The notes under the pieces are model-generated. The model was not told the origin of the DNA. It did not search any database and saw only the letters and a program-made list of their open reading frames with translations. A DNA stretch of 41,165 bases from NCBI GenBank assembly GCA_028705955.1, contig JAQWCN010000004.1, forward strand, positions 1 through 41,165, read 5' to 3'. Position 1 is the first letter of the stretch. Each line of letters starts with the position of its first letter. Positions 9,131 to 19,260 of this stretch are shown here, one piece after another. Source of the DNA: Eubacteriaceae bacterium (lineage in GTDB: Bacteria > Bacillota > Clostridia > Eubacteriales > Eubacteriaceae). Both the position numbers and the translations under genes were made by a program.

Positions 9131-11452
9131 TTGGCACAAAAAAAGAGGAAAAAAACAAACCAAAAGAGTACGAGAAGGTCAAAGACGCAAGCAGCACAAA
9201 AAGAATCTGGTGTTAAAATCCGTTTTTTAGGTATTGTTCTTATTGTGTTGGCATTGTATAGTGCTTATTCTTTTACAACGGCAACGCCAGGTGCCTTTGA
9301 TCAGATATGGGGAAAAGGAATTCTTTCATATGTGATGGGCAATGTAACAACGATGTATTGTTTGGTTCTTTTGATCACAGGAGTTCTTTTAACCGCAGAT
9401 AAATGGGAACAAAACAAGCAATTGATGCTCTATGTTTTTTTGCTTGTATCAAATTTTATTATTGTTTTTAGTTTAAATTATCCTAAAATGTTTAATTATT
9501 CTCTAATTGATATGTTTAGTATTGCAAAATATGGAGGATATGGTGGGATAGTTGGAATGGTTTTGACTTATATTCTCCGTACAATTATTGGTAAAGCAGG
9601 AACAATACTTGTCGTTGTAGTATTAGCTTTCTTTGAATTATATAAAATCATTAAAATTAAGTTTCCGGAGTCATTTGATCAGTTTAAGAAAAAAAGCAGT
9701 AACACTGTAAAGGGAAAAATAGATCAATTAAAAGAAGACCGGGAATTAACCAAAAAAAGAAAAGTTGCGGAAGAAAAAAGAGAAGAAAAGAAAGAATTGG
9801 AAGATCAGAATTATGATGGCTTATTTAACCCAAGCGATATAGGTGAGGTTTCTGTTAATACACAATATGTAAATGTTGATGATGTTATTAATGGCCTTGA
9901 TGATCAAGAAGCAAAAGAGGCTCAAAAAGAAAGACAAGCCGTAAAAGAAGCTGCCTCCCATGATCATCTGAAAGATGATGATCTTACTCAAGTGTTACCC
10001 GATATTGATGCGGTCATGTCAGGAGAAAAAACACTTTTGGGGGAGTACCACAAGCCAGACGTCGCTCTCCTCAATCCAGGGATACACAAGGGAAATAACC
10101 GTAAATCAGATGTGGTAAAAAAGGCGAAACACATCGAAACAACGCTTAATGATTTTGGAGTTGATGCAAAAATTATTGGTGTTGATGTGGGACCATCGAT
10201 TACACGCTTTGAGGTACAGCCTGCCCCTGGTGTAAAGGTTGGAAAAATTGTTAATTTGGCTGACGATTTGGCTTTGAGTCTGGCGACATCAGATATTCGC
10301 ATGGAAGCTCCCATTCCAGGTAAATCTGCGGTTGGAATAGAAGTTCCAAATAAAGAAAGTGATATTGTTTCTGTTCGGGAAATTATAGACACACCGGCAT
10401 TTAAAAAAACAAAGGCCAATTTACCCTTCGCGCTTGGCAAAACTTTATCTGGGCAAAATATTGTTGGAGATATTTCTAAAATGCCACATGTTTTGATTGC
10501 TGGAGCTACAGGCTCTGGTAAAAGTGTTTGTATTAATACGATGATTATTAGTTTATTATACAAATGTTCACCGGAAGATCTACGATTTATCATGATAGAC
10601 CCTAAAATGGTAGAATTAAATCAATATAATTCCATTCCGCATATGCTTATTCCGGTTGTTACTGATCCCAGAAAAGCATCCTATGCTTTAAATTGGGGAA
10701 TTAAAGAAATGACCGATCGTTACCAGAAATTTAAAGATGCAGGGGTTCGAGACATTGAAGGATTTAATAAAAATGCGTTAGCTTCGGGAAAAGTCAAACT
10801 TCCACGTATTGTAATTGTTGTCGACGAGTTAGCAGATCTTATGATGACCTCGCCAAAAGAAGTGGAAAATGCCATTTGCAGGATTGCTCAATTGGCTAGA
10901 GCGTGCGGGATCCATTTGGTTATTGCCACACAAAGACCTTCAGTGGATGTCATTACGGGTCTTATTAAAGCAAATATCCCTTCTCGAATTGCCTTTTCTG
11001 TGGCTTCTAATACAGATAGTCGAACGATTTTAGATCAAGTTGGTGCAGAAAAACTATTGGGAAAAGGGGATATGTTGTATTTCCCTGTTGGAAAATCAAA
11101 ACCGCTTCGCGTACAGGGGACTTTTGTTTCAGATGCAGAAATAAACCGTGTTGTTCAAAGTGTATCTGGGGGTCAGTCCCCAACTTTTGATAATCATATT
11201 GAGGATGTTATTGAACAATATCAGGAAAGCTCAAAAACAGAGGAAACAGAAGATGATTTATTTCCTCAAGCAGCGGAAATTGCCTTTAGTAATGGAACAA
11301 TTTCCACATCAATGGTTCAAAGAAAACTGCGGGTAGGTTATGCCAGAGCAGGACGCATTATTGATGAATTAGAGACAAGAGGAATCATTTCTGGACCCAA
11401 TGGGAGTAAACCAAGAAAATGTTTGATGACACGAGAGGAATATCATGGATAA
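9131..11452 (+). CDS. ftsK: DNA translocase FtsK/SpoIIIE
   Basis: N-terminal TM helices; HVLIAGATGSGKSVCINTMIISLL Walker A; IVIVVDELADLMM; C-terminal winged-helix gamma domain. TTG start at 9131 preferred over 9119 because aggtggtg looks like the RBS. Confidence 0.95.
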   Translation: MAQKKRKKTNQKSTRRSKTQAAQKESGVKIRFLGIVLIVLALYSAYSFTTATPGAFDQIWGKGILSYVMGNVTTMYCLVLLITGVLLTADKWEQNKQLMLYVFLLVSNFIIVFSLNYPKMFNYSLIDMFSIAKYGGYGGIVGMVLTYILRTIIGKAGTILVVVVLAFFELYKIIKIKFPESFDQFKKKSSNTVKGKIDQLKEDRELTKKRKVAEEKREEKKELEDQNYDGLFNPSDIGEVSVNTQYVNVDDVINGLDDQEAKEAQKERQAVKEAASHDHLKDDDLTQVLPDIDAVMSGEKTLLGEYHKPDVALLNPGIHKGNNRKSDVVKKAKHIETTLNDFGVDAKIIGVDVGPSITRFEVQPAPGVKVGKIVNLADDLALSLATSDIRMEAPIPGKSAVGIEVPNKESDIVSVREIIDTPAFKKTKANLPFALGKTLSGQNIVGDISKMPHVLIAGATGSGKSVCINTMIISLLYKCSPEDLRFIMIDPKMVELNQYNSIPHMLIPVVTDPRKASYALNWGIKEMTDRYQKFKDAGVRDIEGFNKNALASGKVKLPRIVIVVDELADLMMTSPKEVENAICRIAQLARACGIHLVIATQRPSVDVITGLIKANIPSRIAFSVASNTDSRTILDQVGAEKLLGKGDMLYFPVGKSKPLRVQGTFVSDAEINRVVQSVSGGQSPTFDNHIEDVIEQYQESSKTEETEDDLFPQAAEIAFSNGTISTSMVQRKLRVGYARAGRIIDELETRGIISGPNGSKPRKCLMTREEYHG

Positions 11453-12785
11453 TTATCATAACGTTGTATATATAAAAACGCTTGGTTGTGATAAAAACTC
11501 AGTGGATAGTGAAGAAATGTTGGGATCTCTTTTAGGAAATGGCTTTAAAGATACAGATGATCCTTATAAGGCAGGTATTATTATTATCAATACTTGCTGT
11601 TTTATTGAAGATGCAAAAAAAGAATCGATTGATACAATCTTTAATTATTTACCTCTAAAAAATGAGGGACATTGTTACTGTTTTATTGTTACAGGATGTA
11701 TGGCTGAGCGTTATGCTGGAGAACTTAAGAAAGAGTTACCAGAGGTTGATTATTTCGTTGGTGTTAATCGTATTGCGGCTCTTCCAGTTATTTTAAAACA
11801 ATCTCCTTTAGAAAAAATATTTATTGGAAACGGGAATAATTTGGAGATGCACTCAGAGCAACGTTACATTGCAAATGATCGGTACACGGCATATTTAAAA
11901 ATTAGTGATGGATGTGATCATCGTTGTACATACTGTGTGATTCCTAAAATTCGAGGGAAGCATCATAGCCGGGAGATTCGTTCAATTGTCAATGAAGCAC
12001 AAAGTCTTTATGATCATGGGGTTAAAGAATTAATATTAGTTGCCCAGGATTTGACTCAATATGGGTCAGATTTAGACCAAAATTATAATTTGGCAACACT
12101 ATTGAAAGTTTTATCAGAGACAATTCCATTTCGTTGGATACGACTGCTGTATCTTTATCCCGAAGGAATAAATCAAGAACTACTACAGGTTATTAAAAGT
12201 CATTCCAATATTTGTCATTATTTTGATATGCCAATCCAGCATACTGAAAATGACATTTTGAAACGGATGGGAAGACACATTGACAAAGCGCAAATTTATG
12301 ATAAAGTTAATCTTATTAGACAAGTATTGCCTGATGCGATTCTTAGGACTACTATTATCACAGGTTTTCCAGGAGAAACAAATGAGATTTTTTCTGCTTT
12401 GTTAAAGTCATTAAACTTTTTAAAATTTGATCGATTAGGTGTTTTTACTTATTCCAGAGAAGAAGGAACGCCTGCTTATTCCATGGCAGAACAACTTGAA
12501 GAGAAAACAAAGTTAGAACGTCAGGAACAAATTTATGAATTGCAGCATAGGATTACAGTTAAAGCAAATCAACAATTTATTGGAGAAACGCTTGAAGTTC
12601 TTATCGATGAATGTCAAGAAGATCATGTTTGTATTGGACGAACGCAGGGGGATGCGCCAGAAGTAGATTGTAATGTTATTATTGAAAATGCTGATTTGAG
12701 AGAAGGACAGTTTTATCAAATTAAGATAAATGAAGTAATGGATTTTGATTTAATTGGGGAGGAAAAAAATGAATTTACCAAATAA
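11445..12785 (+). CDS. rimO: Ribosomal protein S12 methylthiotransferase
   Basis: UPF0004 domain (TLGCDKNSVDSEEMLG), radical SAM CDHRCTYCVIP, TRAM-like C-terminus. Confidence 0.95.
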   Translation: MDNYHNVVYIKTLGCDKNSVDSEEMLGSLLGNGFKDTDDPYKAGIIIINTCCFIEDAKKESIDTIFNYLPLKNEGHCYCFIVTGCMAERYAGELKKELPEVDYFVGVNRIAALPVILKQSPLEKIFIGNGNNLEMHSEQRYIANDRYTAYLKISDGCDHRCTYCVIPKIRGKHHSREIRSIVNEAQSLYDHGVKELILVAQDLTQYGSDLDQNYNLATLLKVLSETIPFRWIRLLYLYPEGINQELLQVIKSHSNICHYFDMPIQHTENDILKRMGRHIDKAQIYDKVNLIRQVLPDAILRTTIITGFPGETNEIFSALLKSLNFLKFDRLGVFTYSREEGTPAYSMAEQLEEKTKLERQEQIYELQHRITVKANQQFIGETLEVLIDECQEDHVCIGRTQGDAPEVDCNVIIENADLREGQFYQIKINEVMDFDLIGEEKNEFTK

Positions 12786-13314
12786 AATTACAATGTTTCG
12801 AATTATTATGATCCCATTTTTTATTATTGCTATGTCTGTGAATTTTCAAGCACATGAGATCATAGCAGTCATTATTTTTGTTGTCGCTGCTGTATCTGAT
12901 GCGGTTGATGGTCATCTCGCGAGAAGTAGAAATTTAATAACCGATTTTGGAAAATTTATGGATCCATTAGCAGATAAGCTATTGACCAGTTCTGCATTCA
13001 TTTGCTTAGTGGAACTTCATTATATTCCTTCATGGATTGTTATTATTATTATTGCCAGAGAATTTGCAATTACTGGTTTAAGAACATTAGCTGCAAATAA
13101 TGGTACTGTTATCGCAGCTAGTAAATGGGGGAAAGCGAAAACAATGTCTCAAATGATTGCCATTGTTGCATTATTGCTCTATAATTGGCCTGTCTGTCAA
13201 TTTAGTGTTTTGGGTGTCTTTGGTAACATTATGATTTATGTTGCTTTGGTCTTAACACTTATTTCCGGGATTGATTATTTTCGGCTTAATACTGGAGTTT
13301 TTAAAACAATGTGA
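12769..13314 (+). CDS. pgsA: CDP-diacylglycerol--glycerol-3-phosphate 3-phosphatidyltransferase
   Basis: CDP-alcohol phosphotransferase motif DAVDGHLARSRNLITDFGKFMDPLADK; ggggagg RBS supports ATG 12769. Confidence 0.95.
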   Translation: MNLPNKITMFRIIMIPFFIIAMSVNFQAHEIIAVIIFVVAAVSDAVDGHLARSRNLITDFGKFMDPLADKLLTSSAFICLVELHYIPSWIVIIIIAREFAITGLRTLAANNGTVIAASKWGKAKTMSQMIAIVALLLYNWPVCQFSVLGVFGNIMIYVALVLTLISGIDYFRLNTGVFKTM

Positions 13315-13340
13315 GTCGGGTTATTGTATTAATGATGGAT

Positions 13341-13366
13341 AGCGCCTGATTTTAGGCGCTTTTTTT
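13341..13366 (+). terminator. pgsA terminator
   Basis: agcgcct-gatttt-aggcgct followed by T7. Confidence 0.85.
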
Positions 13367-13377
13367 AAGGGATAAAT

Positions 13378-14121
13378 ATGCAAATTTTACTTTCACCTGC
13401 AAAGCGTATGGGAAATGATTTTTCTGAGAAAAGTAAATTATACTCAAGTCCGGCACTTATTCAAACATCAGCTCAAATACTCGAAGTTTTAAAATCATAT
13501 GACGCATGGGAATTAGAAAAATTATTAAAGGTAAATCCGAGTTTAGCTATTAAAGCTTGGAAGGCTTTTCAAGAGATGAATCTTAGTGAAGGAGTAATAC
13601 CCGCAATTTATTCGTATCAAGGGTTAGCCTTTAAATATTTAGAGAGTTCTTCATTGGATTTTCAATCGATTAGTTGGGCTCAGAAACATCTTTGGATTTT
13701 AAGTGCTTTTTATGGAGCACTTAGACCATTAGATTTAATCAATCCATATCGTTTGGAAATGGGGACAAAATTGTCCGTTTCTTTCTCAAAGAACCTTTAT
13801 GAATTGTGGGCAAATCAATTGTATCAATTAATAATGAAAGAACATGATATTATTATTAATCTTGCATCGGAAGAATATGCCAAGTGTTTACGTCGATATT
13901 TAAAAGTAGATGATGAGATGGTTGATGTAGTATTTTTGGAAAATGTTAAAGGAAAATATAGAACGTTGGCGACTTCGGCAAAAATGGCTAGAGGGAAGAT
14001 GACTCGGTTTATCATAAAAAATAAATTGTCAAAGATAAATGAGATTCAATCTTTTGATAGTTTGGGTTATCATTATGATGTCTGCCGGTCATCTCTGAAA
14101 AAGATGGTGTTTATAAAATGA
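13378..14121 (+). CDS. yaaA: YaaA family (DUF328) peroxide-stress protein
   Basis: MQILLSPAKRMGNDF; YQGLAFKYL; ILSAFYGALRPLDLINPYRLEMGTKL; INLASEEYAKCLRR. Confidence 0.93.
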   Translation: MQILLSPAKRMGNDFSEKSKLYSSPALIQTSAQILEVLKSYDAWELEKLLKVNPSLAIKAWKAFQEMNLSEGVIPAIYSYQGLAFKYLESSSLDFQSISWAQKHLWILSAFYGALRPLDLINPYRLEMGTKLSVSFSKNLYELWANQLYQLIMKEHDIIINLASEEYAKCLRRYLKVDDEMVDVVFLENVKGKYRTLATSAKMARGKMTRFIIKNKLSKINEIQSFDSLGYHYDVCRSSLKKMVFIK

Positions 14122-14133
14122 AAGGACGATTTC

Positions 14134-15390
14134 TTGAATTGTGAAATAATATGTATAGGTACGGAGTTATTAACAGGGGATACTTTAAATACAAATGTTA
14201 ATTATATTTCAAAACACCTATCGAAAAATGGCTTCTCTGTATTGTATCAAACAACAATTGGTGATAATCCCGAACGATTACAGCAATGTTTTAAAATAGC
14301 AGCTGGACGTAGTGATATTGTTATATTAACGGGTGGTTTAGGTCCGACACAAGATGATTTAACAAAAGAAACAATTGCAGACTTTTTTTCAATGCCCATG
14401 AAACGGAATGAAAAACAAGTTCGAAATATGAAAAATCATTTTGATCGTTATAATTATGTGATGACGGATAATAATTTTAGACAATGTGATATCCCTGTTG
14501 GAGCGAAAGCAATTGATAATACACGGGGAACAGCACCGGGCATTCATATTGAAAAAGAGGGATTGTCTGTTTTTCTTCTTCCAGGTCCTCCATCAGAAAT
14601 GAGCGCAATGTTTGATCTCTATGTTATGCCCATACTCAAAAATAGAATAGATCAGCTTGTTATTTCCAGATATTTTAATGTTTGTGATTTAGGAGAATCA
14701 ATGGTTGAGGACACTATAATGGACTTGGTTTCCCACCAGAATAATCCTACGATTGCAACATACGCCAAATTAGGTGAGGTGTTAATTCGAATCACGGCAA
14801 ATGGAAAAGATGCAAAGCAATTAAATGAACGATTAGATCAATATGAATCGGTGATTTTGAAGCGATTTGGAGATCATATATTCACAAAGAGTCAAAGGTC
14901 ACTTAATCAAGTTGTTGGAAAAATGCTTTTAGATCGTCACTTAACACTTGCTTCTGCAGAATCTTGTACAGGTGGATTAATTGCGTCAAAACTAACCGAA
15001 ATAGCTGGAATATCTGATGCGTTCAAAATGGGGTTGGTTACTTATTCCAATGAGGCGAAGGAAAAAATGCTTCATGTTAATAAAATGACACTTGAAAAAA
15101 AAGGAGCGGTAAGTTCTGAAACGGCCAGAGAAATGTGTGAACATCTAAAATCAATTTCTGGATGCGATTTGGCGGTTTCTGTAACGGGAATAGCTGGTCC
15201 CGATGGAGGAACACCGAAAAAGCCTGTGGGGTTAGTTTATATTGGCGTTTGTGGAAAAAATGAATGTTATATTGAAAAGTGCCGATTTAATGGTAATCGT
15301 CAAACGATACAACAAAAAGCGGCGCAAAAGACTTTTGTATTAATCCGTAAAATGATTCTTGACATAAGTGAAAATCATAAATATAATTAA
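14134..15390 (+). CDS. cinA: CinA family protein (competence/damage-inducible; NMN deamidase type C-terminus)
   Basis: CIGTELLTGDTLNTN, LTGGLGPTQDDLTKE, LLPGPPSEMSAMF, SAESCTGGLIASKLTEIAGIS, VTGIAGPDGGTPKKPVGLVYI. TTG start. Confidence 0.95.
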   Translation: MNCEIICIGTELLTGDTLNTNVNYISKHLSKNGFSVLYQTTIGDNPERLQQCFKIAAGRSDIVILTGGLGPTQDDLTKETIADFFSMPMKRNEKQVRNMKNHFDRYNYVMTDNNFRQCDIPVGAKAIDNTRGTAPGIHIEKEGLSVFLLPGPPSEMSAMFDLYVMPILKNRIDQLVISRYFNVCDLGESMVEDTIMDLVSHQNNPTIATYAKLGEVLIRITANGKDAKQLNERLDQYESVILKRFGDHIFTKSQRSLNQVVGKMLLDRHLTLASAESCTGGLIASKLTEIAGISDAFKMGLVTYSNEAKEKMLHVNKMTLEKKGAVSSETAREMCEHLKSISGCDLAVSVTGIAGPDGGTPKKPVGLVYIGVCGKNECYIEKCRFNGNRQTIQQKAAQKTFVLIRKMILDISENHKYN

Positions 15391-15423
15391 ATCAATTGAA
15401 AGGGAAAAGGGAGGAATCCATAA

Positions 15424-16554
15424 ATGGCAAAAAAAGAAAAACCATTGCAGGTAGTGGAACAAAAAACGGACGAAGTAGAAAAAAAGAAGGCCTTGGATGC
15501 AGCGCTGAAAAGCATAGAAAAAAATTTTGGAAAAGGCGCCGTAATGCGTTTGGGGGATGAAAACATCAAAATGGATGTTGATGTGATTTCAACATCTTCT
15601 ATAGGTATAGATATGGCTTTGGGAATTGGGGGAGTCCCCAAAGGTCGAATTATTGAAGTGTTTGGCCCTGAATCATCCGGAAAAACAACGTTAGCACTGC
15701 ACATTATCGCGGAGGCTCAAAAAAATGGTGGAATTGCGGCCTTTATTGATGCAGAACATGCCTTGGATCCTATCTATGCCAAAGCTTTGGGCGTTGATAT
15801 TGATAATTTAATAATTTCGCAACCGGATACAGGAGAACAAGCTTTGGAAATTCTTGAGGCCCTGGTAAGGAGTGGTGCAATAGATGTAGCAGTAGTTGAT
15901 TCGGTGGCAGCGCTTGTTCCAAGAGCTGAAATTGATGGCGAAATGGGCGATTCCCATGTGGGTTTACATGCACGGCTAATGTCCCAGGCATTAAGAAAAC
16001 TCGCTGGAATAATTAAAAAAGCGAATACTGCTGTTGTTTTTATTAATCAACTTAGAGAAAAGGTTGGTGTTATATACGGTAATCCGGAAGTAACAACAGG
16101 AGGACGAGCACTCAAGTTTTATTCCTCTGTGAGAATGGATGTTAGAAAAATTGAAGTTATTAAAAAAGGTGGGGAAATGGTTGGCAACCGTACGCGCTGT
16201 AAAATTGTGAAAAATAAGATGGCACCTCCTTTTAAAACTGCAGAATTTGATATCATATATGGTGAAGGCATCTCACATGAAGGAGATGTTTTAGATATTG
16301 CTACAGATTTAGATATTATTCATAAAGCCGGTTCTTGGTTTTCATATAATGGCGAGCGTTTAGGACAGGGACGAGACAACATTAGAGAATATTTACAAGA
16401 AAATCCTGATGTTTGTGATGAAGTTGAAAATAAAATACGCGATCATTTTTCTGAAAAAAATAATGAAGACAGTATAGAGGAAAAACAGGAATCTTCTACA
16501 GCAGATGATTCCAAAAGTGAAGAAGAGTTTCCAATGGGAACATTTAAAGAATAA
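15424..16554 (+). CDS. recA: Recombinase RecA
   Basis: [56 protein letters not shown]; acidic C-terminal tail. Confidence 0.99.
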   Translation: MAKKEKPLQVVEQKTDEVEKKKALDAALKSIEKNFGKGAVMRLGDENIKMDVDVISTSSIGIDMALGIGGVPKGRIIEVFGPESSGKTTLALHIIAEAQKNGGIAAFIDAEHALDPIYAKALGVDIDNLIISQPDTGEQALEILEALVRSGAIDVAVVDSVAALVPRAEIDGEMGDSHVGLHARLMSQALRKLAGIIKKANTAVVFINQLREKVGVIYGNPEVTTGGRALKFYSSVRMDVRKIEVIKKGGEMVGNRTRCKIVKNKMAPPFKTAEFDIIYGEGISHEGDVLDIATDLDIIHKAGSWFSYNGERLGQGRDNIREYLQENPDVCDEVENKIRDHFSEKNNEDSIEEKQESSTADDSKSEEEFPMGTFKE

Positions 16555-16575
16555 GAATACTTAATGATTATTTAA

Positions 16576-16610
16576 AAAAGGCAGAGCAAAAAACAGCTTT
16601 GTCTTTTTTT
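16576..16610 (+). terminator. recA terminator
   Basis: aaaggcagagc-aaaaaac-agctttgtcttttttt with G-U pairs and T tract. Confidence 0.7.
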
Positions 16611-16669
16611 CATGCAATTTTCACTTAAAGATATTAAAATAATAAAATAAAATGGATCGGAGAGAAAAA

Positions 16670-17341
16670 ATGTATAGGATATTAATGGTTGATGACGAGG
16701 AAAAAATTAGATTGCTAGTTAAAAAATATGCAGAATATGAAGGTTATTTTTTGGAGGAAGCGTCTAACGGAATTCAAGCAATTGAGATGGCGAAAGAAAA
16801 AGATTATGATATTATTATTTTAGACATTATGATGCCAGAACTAGACGGTTTTTCGACAGCAAAGGCTATTAGAAAAAATATAGATACACCAATTATTATG
16901 TTATCGGCCAGAGGCGAAGAGTATGATCGCATTCATGGGTTTGAACTTGGAATAGATGACTATGTTATTAAACCATTTTCACCAAAAGAATTGATGTTAC
17001 GAGTAGCTGCCATCATTAAACGTCGAATGCCAGAAAATAGTCAACAGCACCGAGAAATTCAAATTGATGGATTGATGGTTGATTTCGATGCAAGAAAAGT
17101 TTGCGTTGATGGAGAAGTAGTGAATATGACGCCAAAAGAATATGATCTGTTTTTTTATATGATTCAAAATCGTGGGATTGCTTTAACAAGAGATAAATTA
17201 ATTAGTAATATTTGGGGGTATGATTTTTTTGGAGATGATCGAACACTGGATACGCATATAAAGCTTTTACGAAAAAGTTTAGGGCCATACAGCCGGTTTA
17301 TTGTTACCTTGAGAGGGGTAGGATATCGCTTTGAAGCGTAA
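16670..17341 (+). CDS. OmpR/PhoB-family response regulator
   Basis: RILMVDDEEKIRLL, IIILDIMMPELDGFS receiver; winged-helix MTPKEYDLFFYMIQNRG...LDTHIKLLRKSL..LRGVGYRFEA. Confidence 0.95.
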   Translation: MYRILMVDDEEKIRLLVKKYAEYEGYFLEEASNGIQAIEMAKEKDYDIIILDIMMPELDGFSTAKAIRKNIDTPIIMLSARGEEYDRIHGFELGIDDYVIKPFSPKELMLRVAAIIKRRMPENSQQHREIQIDGLMVDFDARKVCVDGEVVNMTPKEYDLFFYMIQNRGIALTRDKLISNIWGYDFFGDDRTLDTHIKLLRKSLGPYSRFIVTLRGVGYRFEA

Positions 17342-18854
17342 AAATATTAGTATTCAATTAAAAATATTTTTGGCAATTCTCATTTTTGCAGCAATTATTA
17401 TCCTGGTCATCTGGCTTTTCCAAATCGGTTTTTTAAGTGACTTTTATCGAAAAACAAAAATAGATGAAATAAAAAAAGTTTCTGTTGAATTAGAGAATAA
17501 TATTGATAATAATAATCTTCAAGATTATTCTGAAGAACTTGTTGCTCAAAATAATATAAGTTTTACGCTCATGAAAATGGGAAAGGGTCCGGTTGCCCAA
17601 GTCAATCATTCTCCAAGCTCCCGTGGCACACGTTTAGATAGTTCTCAAATTGTGTACTTGTATTTGCTGGCAAAAGACAATGGTGGAACGAGGTTAAGTG
17701 TAAATTCGGATATTCATACCAATGAATTTGATGGAAAATTTTCAAATTATGATCAAACGATGAAATTAGAAGAAACACCATTCTTACCCCAAAATTTAGA
17801 ATTAAATTATCAGGATGATAAAGACGAAAATATATATTATACCAGGGTTTTTATCAATAAAGGTGAGGAATATGTAGCTGTTTTTAACACAGTGATCACC
17901 CCTGTGAATGCAACAGTTAGTACTTTGAGAAGTCAGTTGATTTATTTATCTATTATATTTGCTATTATCGCTTTAGTGTTTGCCAGTTTCTTATCAAGAA
18001 GTATTGCTAAACCAATTATGGTTACTAACGAATCAGCAAAAGAATTGGCTAAGGGAAATGTAGAGGTTAGATTTAAGGGAAAAGGATATAAAGAAATTTC
18101 TGAATTAAATGATACATTAAATTATGCTGCTGTTGAATTATCTAAATCAGAGGCCCTACAGCGCGAACTTATTGCTAATGTTTCTCATGATTTAAGAACA
18201 CCGTTAACTATGATTACGGGTTATGCTGAAGTTATTCGGGATCTTCCTGGGGAGGATACACCCGAAAATTTGCAAATTATTATTGATGAAGGAAATCGCT
18301 TGGCAGATCTGGTAAATGATATGTTAGATCTGTCAAAATTACAGGCTGGAGTTCAGAGTTTAACTCTGAGTGAAATTAGCTTAACAGAGTCAGTTCGGCA
18401 AATAATGAAGAGATATAAAAAATTGACTGAACAAAATGGATATCGAATTATATTTGAATATAATGAAAATGTTTTTGTTTGTTGTGATGAATTAAAAATG
18501 ACACAGGTAGTATATAATCTTGTTAATAATGCTATTCATTATACAGGCGAAGATAAAACTGTGACGATTCGTCAAAGCATTCATCATTCATATGTTCGAA
18601 TTGAAGTGATTGATACCGGTGACGGAATTGATGCAGATCTACTGCCCTATGTATGGGATCGGTATTATAAAATTGATAAAAACCACACTCAATCACTTAA
18701 GGGAACGGGATTAGGTTTATCGATTGTTAAGAAAATCCTGGAGCTTCACGGTTTGCCCTTTGGAGTGAATAGCGTTTCAGGACAAGGAAGTAATTTTTGG
18801 TTTGAAATGGAGATATCTGATATTGAAAAGATAACAAAGCATCTTGATGAATGA
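17331..18854 (+). CDS. Membrane sensor histidine kinase (HAMP, HisKA, HATPase_c)
   Basis: Two TM segments; ELIANVSHDLRTPLTMI; VYNLVNNAIHYT; DTGDGI; GTGLGLSIVK. Confidence 0.95.
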   Translation: MKRKNISIQLKIFLAILIFAAIIILVIWLFQIGFLSDFYRKTKIDEIKKVSVELENNIDNNNLQDYSEELVAQNNISFTLMKMGKGPVAQVNHSPSSRGTRLDSSQIVYLYLLAKDNGGTRLSVNSDIHTNEFDGKFSNYDQTMKLEETPFLPQNLELNYQDDKDENIYYTRVFINKGEEYVAVFNTVITPVNATVSTLRSQLIYLSIIFAIIALVFASFLSRSIAKPIMVTNESAKELAKGNVEVRFKGKGYKEISELNDTLNYAAVELSKSEALQRELIANVSHDLRTPLTMITGYAEVIRDLPGEDTPENLQIIIDEGNRLADLVNDMLDLSKLQAGVQSLTLSEISLTESVRQIMKRYKKLTEQNGYRIIFEYNENVFVCCDELKMTQVVYNLVNNAIHYTGEDKTVTIRQSIHHSYVRIEVIDTGDGIDADLLPYVWDRYYKIDKNHTQSLKGTGLGLSIVKKILELHGLPFGVNSVSGQGSNFWFEMEISDIEKITKHLDE

Positions 18855-18872
18855 AAAGATTAAGGGTATAAT
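18844..18872 (+). promoter_or_regulatory. rnpB promoter
   Basis: TTGATG (18844-18849), 17 bp, TATAAT (18867-18872), immediately before the rnpB 5' end. Confidence 0.75.
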
Positions 18873-18882
18873 AAATAAGTAC

Positions 18883-19203
18883 TAAGCTGGATAATCGCGG
18901 ACAATATGTCTGAGGAAAGTCCGAGCTCCATAGGGCAGGATGCCGGGTAACGCCCGGTAAAGGTGACTTTAAGGCAAGTGCAACAGAAAGAAAACCGCCA
19001 TATTATATGGTAAGGGTGAAAGGGTGAGGTAAGAGCTTACCAGTGATTGAAGAGATTCATCAGCTATGTAAACCCCATTCGGAGCAAGACCAAGAATTGC
19101 TAAAAAAACGATTGCCCGTCGTTGCAAAAATGGTAGGTCGCTTGAATTTATCGGTGACGATAAAACCAGATAGATGATTATCAAAACAGAACTCGGCTTA
19201 TAG
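18883..19203 (+). ncRNA. rnpB: RNase P RNA
   Basis: taagctgg...GAGGAAAGTCCGAGCTCC, ACAGAAAGAAAACCGCC, GGTAAGGGTGAAAGGGTG, TAAACCCCATTCGGAGCAAGACCAA, GACGATAAAACCAGATAGATGATTATC, ACAGAACTCGGCTTA; 5' taagc pairs with 3' gctta. Confidence 0.97.
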
Positions 19204-19212
19204 GTTTAGTAT

Positions 19213-19260
19213 AAACTTATGTCAAATGAGACAAAATATCTTATTTGACATAAGTTTTTT
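19213..19260 (+). terminator. rnpB terminator (overlaps 3' coding end of convergent gene)
   Basis: AAACTTATGTCAAAT (19213-19227) is complementary to ATTTGACATAAGTTT (19243-19257), followed by T's. Confidence 0.75.

Noticed and set aside
9988-10593. 201-aa minus-strand ORF
   Set aside because: Antisense shadow ORF inside the conserved ftsK/spoIIIE coding region.
15391-15423. SOS box upstream of recA
   Set aside because: No CGAAC-N4-GTTCG-like palindrome in the short cinA-recA gap; recA may be expressed from upstream.
15387-15704. 105-aa minus-strand ORF over the recA start
   Set aside because: Antisense of recA N-terminus; Ser/Phe/Pro-rich shadow composition.
18969-19184. 71-aa minus-strand ORF
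   Set aside because: Lies entirely inside the RNase P RNA gene; no protein-family signal.
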